NCBI GenBank assembly: GCA_948144175.1
Contig: CANXME010002283.1
Location: forward strand, 62,001-126,000
Length of the DNA: 64,000 nucleotides
Direction of reading: 5' to 3'
Source of the DNA: Closterium sp. NIES-65
Taxonomy: Eukaryota; Streptophyta; Zygnematophyceae; Desmidiales; Closteriaceae
Under the pieces are notes generated by a model. It saw nothing but the letters and a program-made list of their open reading frames with translations. It made no database searches and was not told the DNA's origin. Shown here piece by piece: positions 41,927 through 51,508 of the stretch. A program made the position numbers and the translations under genes. Every line of letters starts with the position of its first letter. Position 1 is the first letter of the stretch.

Positions 41927-42301
41927 TGTCAGAATCCCAACCACTAGACCATTGGGATAAAAGGGCTTGTTTCAGTAGCGGGTCAGTGCGCCCATAACCC
42001 CCCAGGCGAACGGGCCTGTAACCCTCTCCAGGATCAATCGGGCATCCACAGTGCAGATCTACTGACACCCCCCCACACTGAGAGGCCCAAGACTAAGCAC
42101 AGCGGCAACGGCCTACATGTGCATACACCGGGAATCGAACCCGAACCGCTCTAATACCATGTCAGAATCCCAACCACTAGACCATTGGGATAAAATGACT
42201 TGTTAAGTAGCGGGTCAGAGTGCGCCCATAACCCCTCAGGCGAACGCGCCTGTAACCCTCTCCAGGATCAATCGGGCATCCACAGTGCAGATCTACTGAC
42301 A
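41927..42301 (-). mobile_element. TRIM element, 375 bp, TSD CGCTT
   Basis: Two direct repeats, 41927-42067 (141 bp) and 42160-42301 (142 bp), start TGTCAGAATCCC and end CTACTGACA on the + strand, with 6-bp inverted ends TGTCAG/CTGACA. CGCTT flanks both sides (41922-41926, 42302-42306). In minus orientation the interior is 92 bp: PBS TGGTATTAGAGCGG (42146-42159) at one end and a polypurine tract GTGTGGGGGGG just before the 3' LTR (42068 on). No coding capacity. The LTRs differ at roughly 6-8 positions. This is the plan of terminal-repeat retrotransposons in miniature. Confidence 0.94.
42125..42195 (-). other. tRNA-like fold with A and B boxes across TRIM LTR/PBS junction
   Basis: In minus orientation the end of the 5' LTR gives TGGTCTAGTGG (42174-42184), which fits the pol III A box. 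GGTTCGATTCC (42131-42141) fits the B box, with 32 bases between. A D-arm (GTCT/GGAT), a 5-bp anticodon stem TCTGA/TTAGA with 7-base loop CATGGTA, and a T-arm TCGGG-TTCGATT-CCCGG can be drawn. The 7-bp acceptor stem cannot, and loop position 33 is A, so this is not a functional tRNA gene. The LTR/PBS border falls inside the anticodon loop. Confidence 0.6.
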
Positions 42302-42349
42302 CGCTTAGCTCCTAACCCGAGTAGCGCCTCGAGCCGCCTTAGTGACCCC

Positions 42350-42774
42350 TATTGGCCGCCCTTACTGCCCCTCAAGCCGCCCGCTACGGCCCCGCTTAGG
42401 CCCCGTCGGCCCCGCTTAGGCCCCGCTACGGCCCCGCTACGGTCCCGCTACGGCCCCGTTGGCCCTGCTTAGGCCCCGCTACGGCCCCGCTATGGCCCCG
42501 CTACGGCCCCGTCGGCCCAGCTTAGGCCCCGCTACGACCCCACTACAGCCCCGTCGGCCCCGTCGGCCCCGCAACGGCCCCGCTTAGGCCCCGTCGGCCC
42601 CGCTACGGCCCCGCTTAGGCCCCGCTACGGCCCTGCTACGGCCCCGCTACGGCCCCGCTACGGCCCCGTCGGCCCCGTCGGCCCCACTACAGCCCCGCTT
42701 AGGCCCCGTCGGCCCCGCTACGGCCCTGCTACGGCCCCGCTACGGCCCCGCTACAGCCCCGCTTAGGCCCCGCT
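42350..42774 (+). repeat. C6 leader minisatellite, first part
   Basis: Head-to-tail GGCCCCGCTAC and GGCCCCGCTTA (11 bp) mixed with GGCCCCGTC (9 bp), about 40 units. Interrupted by C7 at 42774 and resumed at 46912. 42307-42349 is unassigned leader sequence. Confidence 0.9.
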
Positions 42775-43148
42775 TGTGAGAATTGAAACGAGAATGAGTG
42801 CACTAAGGAATGGAAAGTGGTACAAATATGCAACCCTAGAAATGTGTACCCCATATAAGCTACCCCACTACAGCCTACAGAACATTATGATTTGACACAC
42901 CCCCATATGCAAAGTGGGGGAGAACAAGGGGTCACAAGACCAGTCAAGCAGAACAAAGCAAAGCTCAGGGTGGATCACAAAGTCACCACACATTCCGAGC
43001 ACAAGTTCAAGGCCAGAAGGCCAGTTCACATGCAGGAGAACACATATATATATAAAAGGTAAACAAGCAAGTGCAGGAGTATATATATGTGACAGTACAA
43101 GCAAGGTCAAGAAGTGAGCAAGTGAGGCAAGGCAGGCACAAGACCAAG

Positions 43149-45089
43149 CTGAGTACAGAAGCGCTGATGATCACAAGGCCTAGTGCCTTAGTGAAGATAT
43201 CAGCAGTGTTGGCCTCAGAGGCCACGTACGCAAGTCGCAACTGACCACGCTGCTGCAGCTCACGAGCAAGAAAGTAGCGGAGAGCAATGTGCTTCGTTCT
43301 GTGCTCCAGGCGCTGCTCCCGACACAAGGCCAGCATGGCCTTGTTGTCTACGTACAGCACAGGAGGAGAACGAGGCGGCTCTCCGAGGTCAGTCAGCAGG
43401 TAGGTGAGCCAGCGAAGCTCCTGAGCAGCCATGGCTCCTGCGTAGATCTCAGCCTCACAACTGGAGCCGAGAACAGAAGATGAGCGAGTAGCCCTCCACG
43501 AAACAGAGCCGGAACCAAGGCTGAAGGTCTAACCCTGTGACGACCGCTGTGTAGCCTGGTCGTCAGCCCAAGAAGCATCTGCGTGCCCAGTGAGGACCAC
43601 TGGACTCTGCCCTCCAAGCACTAGCCCCATGCCCGACGTACTGCACAAGTAGCGCAACACCCTCTTCGCTGCAGCCATGTGCTCCGGTCTGTGTCTCCCA
43701 GGAGCAACATAGCGTGCAAGAATGCTAAGAGGGTATGCAAGGTCAGGTCGTGTGCAGGTCATCAGGTACATGAGGCAGCCAACAAGCTCTGGGTACGGGC
43801 CACTCGACTCTACGGACTCATCCGAAGGCAGAGCTGAGAGCGAGTGGCGAGTAGGCAGAGGAGTGGCCTGAGGAGAGGAGTACGTGAAGCTGAAGCGCTG
43901 AAGGACCTGCAAACCATGTGTGACTGAGTCAGAGTGATGGTGCGGCGTGCTCTGTCCCGGGTGATCTGCAAACCAAGGTAGCTGCGCAGTTCACCCAGGT
44001 CTGTGCACGTGTGTCTCTTCTGCAGCTCGGACTTCACGTGGGCGAGTCCAGCAGTGTCAGCAATGGCAAAGACCAAGTCGTCGACGTACACGAGGTTGTA
44101 GAACGGCGGCAAAGAGGTGTCGGTGCGCAGAAAGAGCGACGGGTCGGCAGTAGAGGGAGCAAACCCAAGAGCCGCAAGCGTAGTCCTCAGTGTGTCGTGC
44201 CACTCACGCAGTGCCTGGCGGAGACCGTAGACTGGCCGCCGGAGGCTCCACTGGGTGCCAGGAGGAAAAGTCTTAGTGAAGCCAGATGGGCGGCACAGCC
44301 AGATCTCCTCGTGTAAGCTACCCTGCAAGAAATCAGTGCTGAAGTCAAGAGAGTGAAGCTCGTAGTCGCGCTGAGCGGCTATGTGCAGCAGCACCCGAAG
44401 AGTGGTCATCTTCGGGGTGGGAGAGAAGGTATGAAAGTAGTCAACTCCCTGCCGCTGACTGAAGCCACGAGCCACGTAACGCGCCTTGAAGACAGGTGGA
44501 GAACCTGGCGGCCGCTTCACCCTGAAGATCCACATGCCACTGACTATGTTCGCCCCAGGTGGGGGAACCGCGTCAACGTAGGTGCCTGTGGACTTCCAGG
44601 AAGCCATCTCTGCATCCATAGCTGCCTGCCACTGAGAGGAGTAGGGACCCTCTACGGCCTCCGCGTAAGAGCGCAGAGTCGGGATGTCAAGTGCATCCGG
44701 GTCTCCCTCAGGGTAAGCAGTACGGACACGAGATGAGGTGAAGCAGCAGCCAGACACTGGAACTCCTCCTGCTTTTCCTCAAGGACGTCCGTGCCAAGGG
44801 CACACTCACCCCCGACGGACAGACGACAGACCGACTCAGACTCAGTGACAAGTCTAGCAGCGTAGTCTAGACGACAGCGAGCAGCAAAGTCGACGAGCTC
44901 AGCAACTAGGGCAGACGCAGCAGTGGACTCAAAAGAAGGGCCAGTGACGACAGTAGTAAGGAGACGCGTGACAGTAGGACTGGCAGCACGAAGAGAGTCC
45001 GACTCCGGGTCGGCAAGAGCAGGAAGATAAGACCCAGGAGGAGAAGGCAAAGGGGCACGCAGAGGAGCAGTGGACGGACGCAGAGACAT
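43149..45089 (-). pseudogene. C7 hinge end, RT and RNase H, broken
   Basis: Segments: SLRPSTAPLRAPLPSPPG (45089 on), VGGECALGTDVLEEKQEEFQ, RT (44757-43810) with TPTLRSYAEA-like start, SPTPKMTTLRVLLH and YVDDLVFAIAD, and RNase H with LADDQ-type motifs and VDNKAMLALCRE. Frameshifts at about 44710 and 43912, a TAG in GYTFSLG at about 43530 and a small deletion near 43178 disable it. Confidence 0.88.
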
Positions 45090-45765
45090 CCGGTGCGTGC
45101 CAGGGACAAGAGGGTGCGCGGGTCACAACGAGAGGCCCCTACAGCGACTATGCTCTTCTCGGTCGCTAGGAGGGACTTCTCGAGGAGGTCAACAGTGAGA
45201 GTGGTGGGACAGACTGAGAGGAAGTGGTCCCTGACTACGCAAAGGGAGTCAGGGAGGCGAGTGACTATGTAGTAGAGAGTGATGTACATGGGGGGGGGGG
45301 GTCTTGGCGCAGAAGTCAGCAAGAAGCGTAGCGCGGTAGCGAGTGTCACTAGTGCGGAGGTGCGTAATGAGGTCAGCGACTGTGGGAAAGGCAGCAAGGT
45401 CAGGGAAGAGGTACGGTAGCATGAGACGGCTCAGTGCAGTAGTGGCAGGGGAGGAGTAGCGTGCAACTACAGCGTCGTACAGGGTCTGAGCACTCGTGTA
45501 CTGACTAAAGTGCGCACGCTCAGAGGTAGGGAGGTGGCGACGCACAGCAAGACGTGCAGCAGCATCGCGCGTGGCCCACTGTGAGCGAACAGTGGCGTCA
45601 GCATCAGCAGCAGGAGCAGGAGAGGCACCAGAGGTGAGGTCAAAGGGAGAGACCGTCTGCCCTATCGCACTGTAAGAACAGCTGCAGGTCATCTACCCAG
45701 ACGTCAAAGTCAATGGCTCGACCCTCGGCGTCAAAAGCGAGGACACTAGGGGTAGCCATGACAAC
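45090..45765 (-). pseudogene. C7 gag fused to hinge
   Basis: From the ATG at about 45759-45761 (minus) MATPSVLAFDAEGRAIDFDV, then DDLQLFLQ and QWATRDAAARLAVRRHLPT, LPYLFPDLAAFPTVADLITH. A run of C (12 on the minus strand, 45290-45301) shifts the frame before MYITLYYIVTRLPDSL. The frame then passes from VGASRCDPRTL straight into hinge sequence, the deletion joint. N-terminal gag residues match C6 and C8. Confidence 0.87.
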
Positions 45766-45839
45766 AGTAGACTAGCAGCGCTGACTGTAGAGCAGGGGCA
45801 GTGCAGTGACAGAGGCGCTGCGCTCACCAGACAGGGCGG

Positions 45840-46640
45840 TTCGGGCAGCTCGGGCGGCTCGGCAGCAACTGTGGCTCGGCGGCACCCGCGGCTCGGCTCC
45901 TCAGCTGCTCGGGCGGCTCGGGCGGCTCGGGCGGCTCGGGCGGCTTGGGCGGCTCGGGTGGCTCGGGCGGCTCGGGCGGCTCGGGCGGAACAGGCGGCTC
46001 GGGCTGCTGAGCGGCGCGGGCGGCTCGGCTGCGTAGGCGGTTCGGGCGGGGCCATAGGTAGGGCGACGGGGCCGGGTCGAAGGTAGGGCGACGGGGCCGG
46101 TGCGCATGTAGGGCGACGGGGCCGGGGCCGGGGCGCAGGTAGGGCGACGGGGCCGGGTCGAAGGTAGGGCGACGGGGTCGGGGCTGGGCCGTAGGTAGGG
46201 CGACGGGGCCGGGTCGAAGGTAGGGCGCCCGGGCCGGGCCGTAGGCAGGGCGACGGGGCCGGGGTCGGGCCGTAGGTAGGGCGACGGGGCCGGGTCGACG
46301 GTAGAGCGACGGGGCCGGTGCGCAGGTAGGGCGACGGGGCCGGGGCCGGGGCGCAGGTAGGGCGACGGGGCTAGGGCCGGGGCTGCAGGTATGGCGACGG
46401 GGCCAGGGTCGAAAGGGGGGGGGGAGGGGGCGACGGGGCCGGGGTCGCAGGTAGGGCGACGGGGCCGGGGCGCAGGTAGGGCGACGGGGCCGGGGCGCAG
46501 GTAGGGCGACGGGGCCGAGGCGCAGGTAGGGCGACGGGGCCGGGGCGCAGGTAGGGCGACGGGGCTGAGGCGCAGGTAGGGCGACGGGGCCGGGGTCGTA
46601 GGTAGGGCGACGGGGTCGCTTGGGCGACAAATCAGGGGCC
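45840..46640 (-). repeat. C7 leader minisatellite
   Basis: 45840-46030: 9-bp units near GGCGGCTCG (+ strand). 46045-46610: about 20 units built on GGTAGGGCGACGGGGCCG with variable tails (GGTCGAA, GGGCGCA). 46641-46770 is non-repetitive leader ending at the PBS. Confidence 0.88.
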
Positions 46641-46911
46641 GCTAAGGCTGCGCGACTTGGCCGCTAGGGCGGCTCGACGAAGTCAGAGAAGGGAGCGCGA
46701 CTCGAGCAGAGCGCGCTACGGGCAGAAAACAAAATTCGACTTGGTGGGCCCTAGGCACAGTTCCCACGAGGGAACCTGCTCGATACCATGTGAGAATTGA
46801 AACGAGAATGGGTGCACTAAGGAATGGAAAGTCGTACAAATATGCAACCCTAGAAATGTGTACCCCATATAGGCTACCCCACTACAGCCTACAGAACATT
46901 ATGATTTGACA

Positions 46912-47440
46912 CCGCTACGGCCCCGCTTCGGCCCCGCTTAGGCCACGCTGCGGCCCCGCTACGGCCCCACTTCGGCCCCGTCGGCCTCTCTACGGCCCCA
47001 CTTAGGCCCCACTTCGACCCCGTCGCCACCGCGGCCCCGCCCACCCTTGCGGCCCGCCGCCACCTGCGACCTCGCCACCACCTACGACCCCGCCTCCCAG
47101 CGCCCGCAACGCCGAGCAGCCGAACAGCCGGCCACCTGAGCCGCCCGACCTCCCGAGCCGCCCAGCAGCCGAGCCGCCCGACAGCCGAGCCGCCCAGCAC
47201 CGTGCAGCCGAGCCGCCCAGCAGCCGAGCCGCCCAGCAGCGGAGCCGCCCGACAGCCGAGCCGCCCCGCACCAGCAGCCGAGCCGCCTAGCAGCCGAGCC
47301 GCCCAGCAGCCGAGCCGCCCGACAGCCGAGCCGCCCCGCACCAGCAGCTGAGCCGCCCAGCAGCCGAGCCGCCCAGCAGCCGAGCCGCCCTGCAGCCGAG
47401 TCGCCTGACAGCCGAGCCGCCGAGCAGCCCGATCGCTCCA
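46912..47440 (+). repeat. C6 leader minisatellite, second part
   Basis: 46912-47040 continues the GGCCCCGCTAC-type array. 47100-47440 changes to 15-16-bp units near CAGCCGAGCCGCCCAG, about 20 copies. 47441-47494 is the unique sequence before the gag ATG. Confidence 0.88.
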
Positions 47441-47494
47441 CCTACCTGGTAAGAGCACAGTCTCTGCCACTGCACTGCCCTGCCTCCTGCTGTT

Positions 47495-48701
47495 ATGGCT
47501 TCCCCTAGCATTCTCACCTTTGACGCTGAGGGTCGGGCAGTGGACTTTGAGGTCTGGGTAGATGATCTGCAGCTTTTCCTGCAGTGCGATAGGGCATACG
47601 GCCTCTCCCTGTTTGACCTCACTTCTGGTGCCTCCTCTGCCCCTGCTGCTGATGTTGACGCCACTATTCGCTCACAGTGGGCCACACGTGACGCTGCTGC
47701 TCGCCTTGCTGTGCGCCGCCACTTACCGACCACTGAGCATGCACACTTTAGCCAGTACAAGAGTGCTCAGACCTTGTACGACGCTGTAGTTGCACGCTAC
47801 TCTTCCCCTGCCACTGCTGCACTCAGCCGCCTCATGCTACCGTACCTCTTCCCTGACCTTGCTGCCTTTCCCACTGTTGCTGACCTTATTACGCACCTCC
47901 GCACTAGTGACACTCGCTACTGCGCTGCGCTTCCTGCTGAGTTCTGCGCCAAGAACCCCCCCCCCCCCCATGTACATCACCCTCTACTACATAGTCACCC
48001 GTCTCCCTGACTCTCTCCGTGTAGTCAGGGACCACTTCCTCTCTGTTTGCCCCACCACTCTCACCGTTGACCTCCTCGAGAAGGCCCTCCTAGCGATACA
48101 GAAGAGCATAGTCGCTCTAGGCGCCTCTCGTGGTGACCCTCGCACCCCCGTCTTTGAGGGGTGTTCTCCCTCCCCCCTCTTGCCCTCTGTTGCCTCTGCT
48201 GCTGCGGCCGACCTCGTTGGTTTCGAGTCCGTCCGCGCTGCGTCTGCCCCGAGCGGGAGACGCCGCACCGGCAAGGGCAAGGGGGGCAAGGGCACTGGAG
48301 GAGGTGGAGGGGGCGGTGGAGGTGGTGGTGGAGGCGGTGGAGGGAGTGGGGGTGGTAGTGGGAGTGGTGCTGGGGGTGGCGGCGGCCGCGGCAGCAGTGG
48401 AGGCGGCGGAGGCGGTGGTGGTGGCGGAGGGAGCGGAGGCGGCGGAGGTAGTGGAGGAGGCGGAGGTGGAGGAGGCGGCGGAGGCGGCGGAGGCGCCAGC
48501 GGCGGCGGAGGCGGCGGTGGTGGAGCGAGTCACGACTCTGCGTCGAGGAGTGGCGCCAGTGGTGGTCAGCGCCAGCAGCAGCAGCGGAGTGGTGTGACCC
48601 TGTCCCCTCAGCAGCTTCGTGAGTGGTACACTGCACGCCAGCGCGGTAGGGGGTTTTGGTCCCTGCTCTTACGTTCTCTGTACCGGCGACCGCACTGGTG
48701 A
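47495..48701 (+). pseudogene. C6 gag: capsid-like part, poly-C frameshift, Gly-rich tail
   Basis: ATG 47495 starts MASPSILTFDAEGRAVDFEV. The capsid-like part continues LYDAVVARYSSPATAALSRL, LPYLFPDLAAFPTVADLI, and reaches EFCAKN followed by 14 C (47956-47969). In the zero frame it ends at 48010. The family frame resumes directly at ATG 47970 (MYITLYYIVTRLPDSL, TVDLLEKALL). A polyglycine region of over 100 residues (48296-48530) follows GKGKGGKG, then LSPQQLREWYTARQRG and the Cys-His cluster at 48672-48750, which has a TAG. Role when intact: particle core and RNA packaging. Confidence 0.88.
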
Positions 48702-48702
48702 G

Positions 48703-49540
48703 TAGTGCGGGGGTCCGCACTCCACCCAGCGCTGCTTTGGTCGCCTGACGGACGCGTGGCGTCGCCAGTTCCCTGAGGCGTCAGAGATCCCTCGCTGGGG
48801 AGAGCTGTCTAGGGCGGGGGTTGCTATCTTTGATCTTGACTTTGATGCTATTCTTGCTGCCATGTATGCTGTTGCTGATAGTGTTGAGGGTGCCTGTTAC
48901 CTGTGTGTACCGCCTGACCCGGGCATTGAGGCTGCTGCGCTAGGTGCTGGTGAGACTGCTGCTCTAGGTGCTAGTGCGTCTGCTGCCCCAGGTGCCAGTG
49001 CGTCTGCCGCCCCAGGTGCTCGTGAGTCTGCTCTCTCCGGTACTACGTCGGCTCAGGCCTTCCACACCTTCACCCTGGACTCGGGTGCGTCCCGCTCCTT
49101 CTTTCGAGACCGCACCACTCTTACGCCGCTTAGTCGGCCGGTTGCAGTCTCCCTAGCAGACCCCTCTGGGGGTCCTGTCCTTGCTAGCTTCTCCACTGTC
49201 CTTCCGTGCCCTGGAGCCCCCTCTGGCACCCTGTGTGGTCTCTACCTCCCCTCGTTCTCTACGAACTTGGTGAGTGGAGCGGACCTACAGGATCGAGGGG
49301 TTGACTAGTTCACTCCTCCGAGTCAGCGAGTGACCCACTGCAGGTGTGGTCGGACAGGCCGACACTTGGCCATGTTCACCCGTCGGCCAAGGTCGAGCCT
49401 GTACACCCTTACAGCTGAGTCTCCTCCTACTGCTGAGTCTGCCCAGGTTGTTGCGTCGAGTCAGGTGCTTGCTGCGGTGTCCAGGTCTGGTCCTGAGTCT
49501 GCCCCCTACTCATGTCGTCTGTTGTCCCACCAGACTCTCC
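48703..49540 (+). pseudogene. C6 protease, broken
   Basis: WGELSRAGVAIFDLDFDAIL and CYLCVPPDPG precede the protease active site FTLDSGASRSFFRD (49069-49110, Asp at 49078-49080), then LYLPSFSTNLVSGADLQD. A TAG at about 49306 replaces a Gln codon (QFTPP). The pre-integrase motif HHRLGHPS is deleted: about 30 bases are missing between LL and LPRLRG at 49545. Confidence 0.88.
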
Positions 49541-50309
49541 TTTGCCTCGTCTCCGAGGCATGGCCTCCCGTGTCCTTGTCTCTGGTCTTCCTCGGTCTCT
49601 CCCTCCCCTTCCTCCGGGGCCTGGCCCTACCTACGTCCCCTGCGTCGAGGGGCGACAGCGCGCCGCCGCTCACTCCTTCGAGTTTCCTCCGACAGAGGCT
49701 CCGCTGCAGACTCTACACATGGATGTGTGGGGCCCAGCCCGCGTCAGTGGGCAGGGGAGAGAGCGGTACTTTCTGCTGGTCGTTGACGACTACTCGCGTT
49801 ACACCACAGTCTTCCCCTTGCGCAGCAAGGGTGACGTCACTGAGGTGTTGATCGACTGGATCCGCGCAGCTCGTCTCCAGCTCAGAGGTGTTTTGCGTCT
49901 GCACTCGGACAGAGGAGGGGAGTTTTCCTCTGCCCGTCTGGGAGCCTTCTGTCAGGCACAGGGCATCCGCCAAACCTTCACGCTTCCGGCTTCTCCACAG
50001 CAAAATGGGATTGCTGAGCGCCGCATTGGCATGGTCATGGACGTCGCGCGTACGTCCATGATCCATGCGGCTGCCCCCCATTTTCTGTGGCCGTTTGCGG
50101 TTCAGTACGCCGCGCATCAGCTCAACCTTCAGCCCCGGGTCTCCTTGCCAGAGACCTCCCCCGCCTTGCGGTGGACAGGGAAGGTTGGCGATGCGTCTGC
50201 GTTTCGGGTCCGGGTATCTCGGGCGTTTGTCCGCGACTTGTCTGCGGACAAACTGTCCCCCCGTGCTGTTCCTTGTGTCTTCCTTGGCTTCCCCCCTGAC
50301 GCGCCTGGC
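49541..50309 (+). pseudogene. C6 integrase
   Basis: MASRVLVSGLPRSLPPLP, CVEGRQRA and TLHMDVWGPARV carry the first Asp, LRLHSDRGGEF the second and NGIAERRIG the Glu. The core is in one frame to SADKLSPRAVPCVFLGFPPD and stops at TAG (Trp in the family, DAPGW) at about 50310. A short deletion before VLRLHSD removes about six residues (QSFGSDF in C8). Inactive as it stands. Confidence 0.88.
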
Positions 50310-51508
50310 TAGCAGTTTTACCACCCCACCACGCGCCGTGTTCTGTCCTCCTAGGACGTCACCTTTGACGAGTCGGTGCCTTACTACCGTCTCTTCCCCT
50401 ACTGCATACCGCCCCTCCCCCCGCCGCCGCTCTTCCTTGCGCCAGGTGCTACTCAGGTAGACCCCCTCCCTCCTCAGGGTCCTGCCCCTTCAGGTGTGTC
50501 CCAGGTAGACCCAGTCGAGCCTGTCGAGGTAGCTGTAGACTCTGGTGCTGCTAGAGGTGCTGAGCCTGCGGGTGCCGGGTTTGCGGGTGTCGGGTCTGGG
50601 GGTGCTGAGTCTGGGGGTGCTGAGACTGGAGGTGCTGAGCCTGGGGGTGCTGAGTCTGGGGGTGCGGAGCCTGGGGGTGCTGGGTCTGCTCGTGTGGCCG
50701 CCGGCGGTACTTCGTCGAGGCGGGAGCCGCTCTCTCCACAGGAGCTGCGCGTGTGGTTCGCCCGCCGCTGGAGACGTGCTGCTGAGTCCAGGGGTGTTAG
50801 CGCTGATGTTTCTACTGGTGCTGGTGCGTCTGGGGGTGCTGCTGAGGCAGCTGGTGCTGACGGTCCTACTGGAGTTGGTGCTGCTGGAGCTGGAGCTCCT
50901 GGGGGTGTTGGCGCTGGTGTTCCTACTGGTGCTGGTGCGTCTAGGGGTGCTGCTGAGGCAGCTGGTGCTGACGGTCCTACTGGAGTTGGTGCTGCTGGAG
51001 CTGGAGCTGCTAGGGGTGTTGGCGCTGGTGTTTCTACTGGTGCTTACGGTCCTACCGGAGTTGGTGCTGCTGAAGCTGGAGCTGCTGGGGGTGTTGGCGC
51101 TGGCGGTGCTGCTGGCGCTGGTGCTTTTGAGGGTACTGGAGTTGGCGCTGTTGGAGCTGGAGGCTCTGCTGGCGCTGGTGCTGCCGCTGGGGGTACAGGT
51201 GCCGTACTTGCTGGTTCTAGAGGCGCTGCGCGGCCGAGGCCGTACTTCGTTCTACTCCTGGAGCAGGTTCTTGACTCCCGCCCTCTACTGGTCCTGTTCC
51301 TTCCCTAGAGTGTCCACCGCCTGTCCAGTCGCAGTCACAGTTACCGCCCGCCTCCCCTCTACCTTCTCCTTCTCCCTACACTGGTCCTACTGGAGGTCTT
51401 GCTGAGCGTCGTGAGCCTGCGTCTCGTCCCACGTCACCTGTTTGTGCTGCTCGCACTAGTGGTCGTACTGCGCGTCCGCGTCCTCCTGCGGTCCCCGGCA
51501 CACACCAG
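50310..51508 (+). pseudogene. C6 hinge
   Basis: Begins QFYHPTTRRVLSS*DVTFDESV with another TAG, then SGVSQVDPVEPVEV. GGAEPGG repeats lie at 50545-50700, the block RREPLSPQELRVWFARRWRR follows, and a Gly/Ala-rich stretch includes two near-identical ~120-bp repeats (about 50811-50930 and 50931-51045). A frameshift near 51290 ends the frame. Linker between integrase and RT. Confidence 0.82.

Larger units (their letters stand above)
42775..46911 (-). mobile_element. Copia element C7, internally deleted, TSD CCGCT
   Basis: LTRs 42775-42897 and 46789-46911 (123 bp each) differ at three positions. CCGCT flanks both sides (42770-42774, 46912-46916). The PBS is at 46771-46788 (minus). The body joins gag directly to the hinge at about 45110, deleting the glycine-rich gag tail, protease and integrase. 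RT and RNase H are present but broken. It inserted into the leader array of C6, so it is younger than C6. Confidence 0.94.

Noticed and set aside
42125..42195. A true tRNA gene within the TRIM
   Set aside because: No acceptor stem can pair, U33 is A, and the LTR border cuts the anticodon loop; it is at most tRNA-derived.
41927..42301. SINE
   Set aside because: A and B boxes are present, but two full direct repeats with TG/CA ends, PBS, polypurine tract and a 5-bp TSD fit an LTR-type TRIM, and there is no poly-A or simple-repeat tail.
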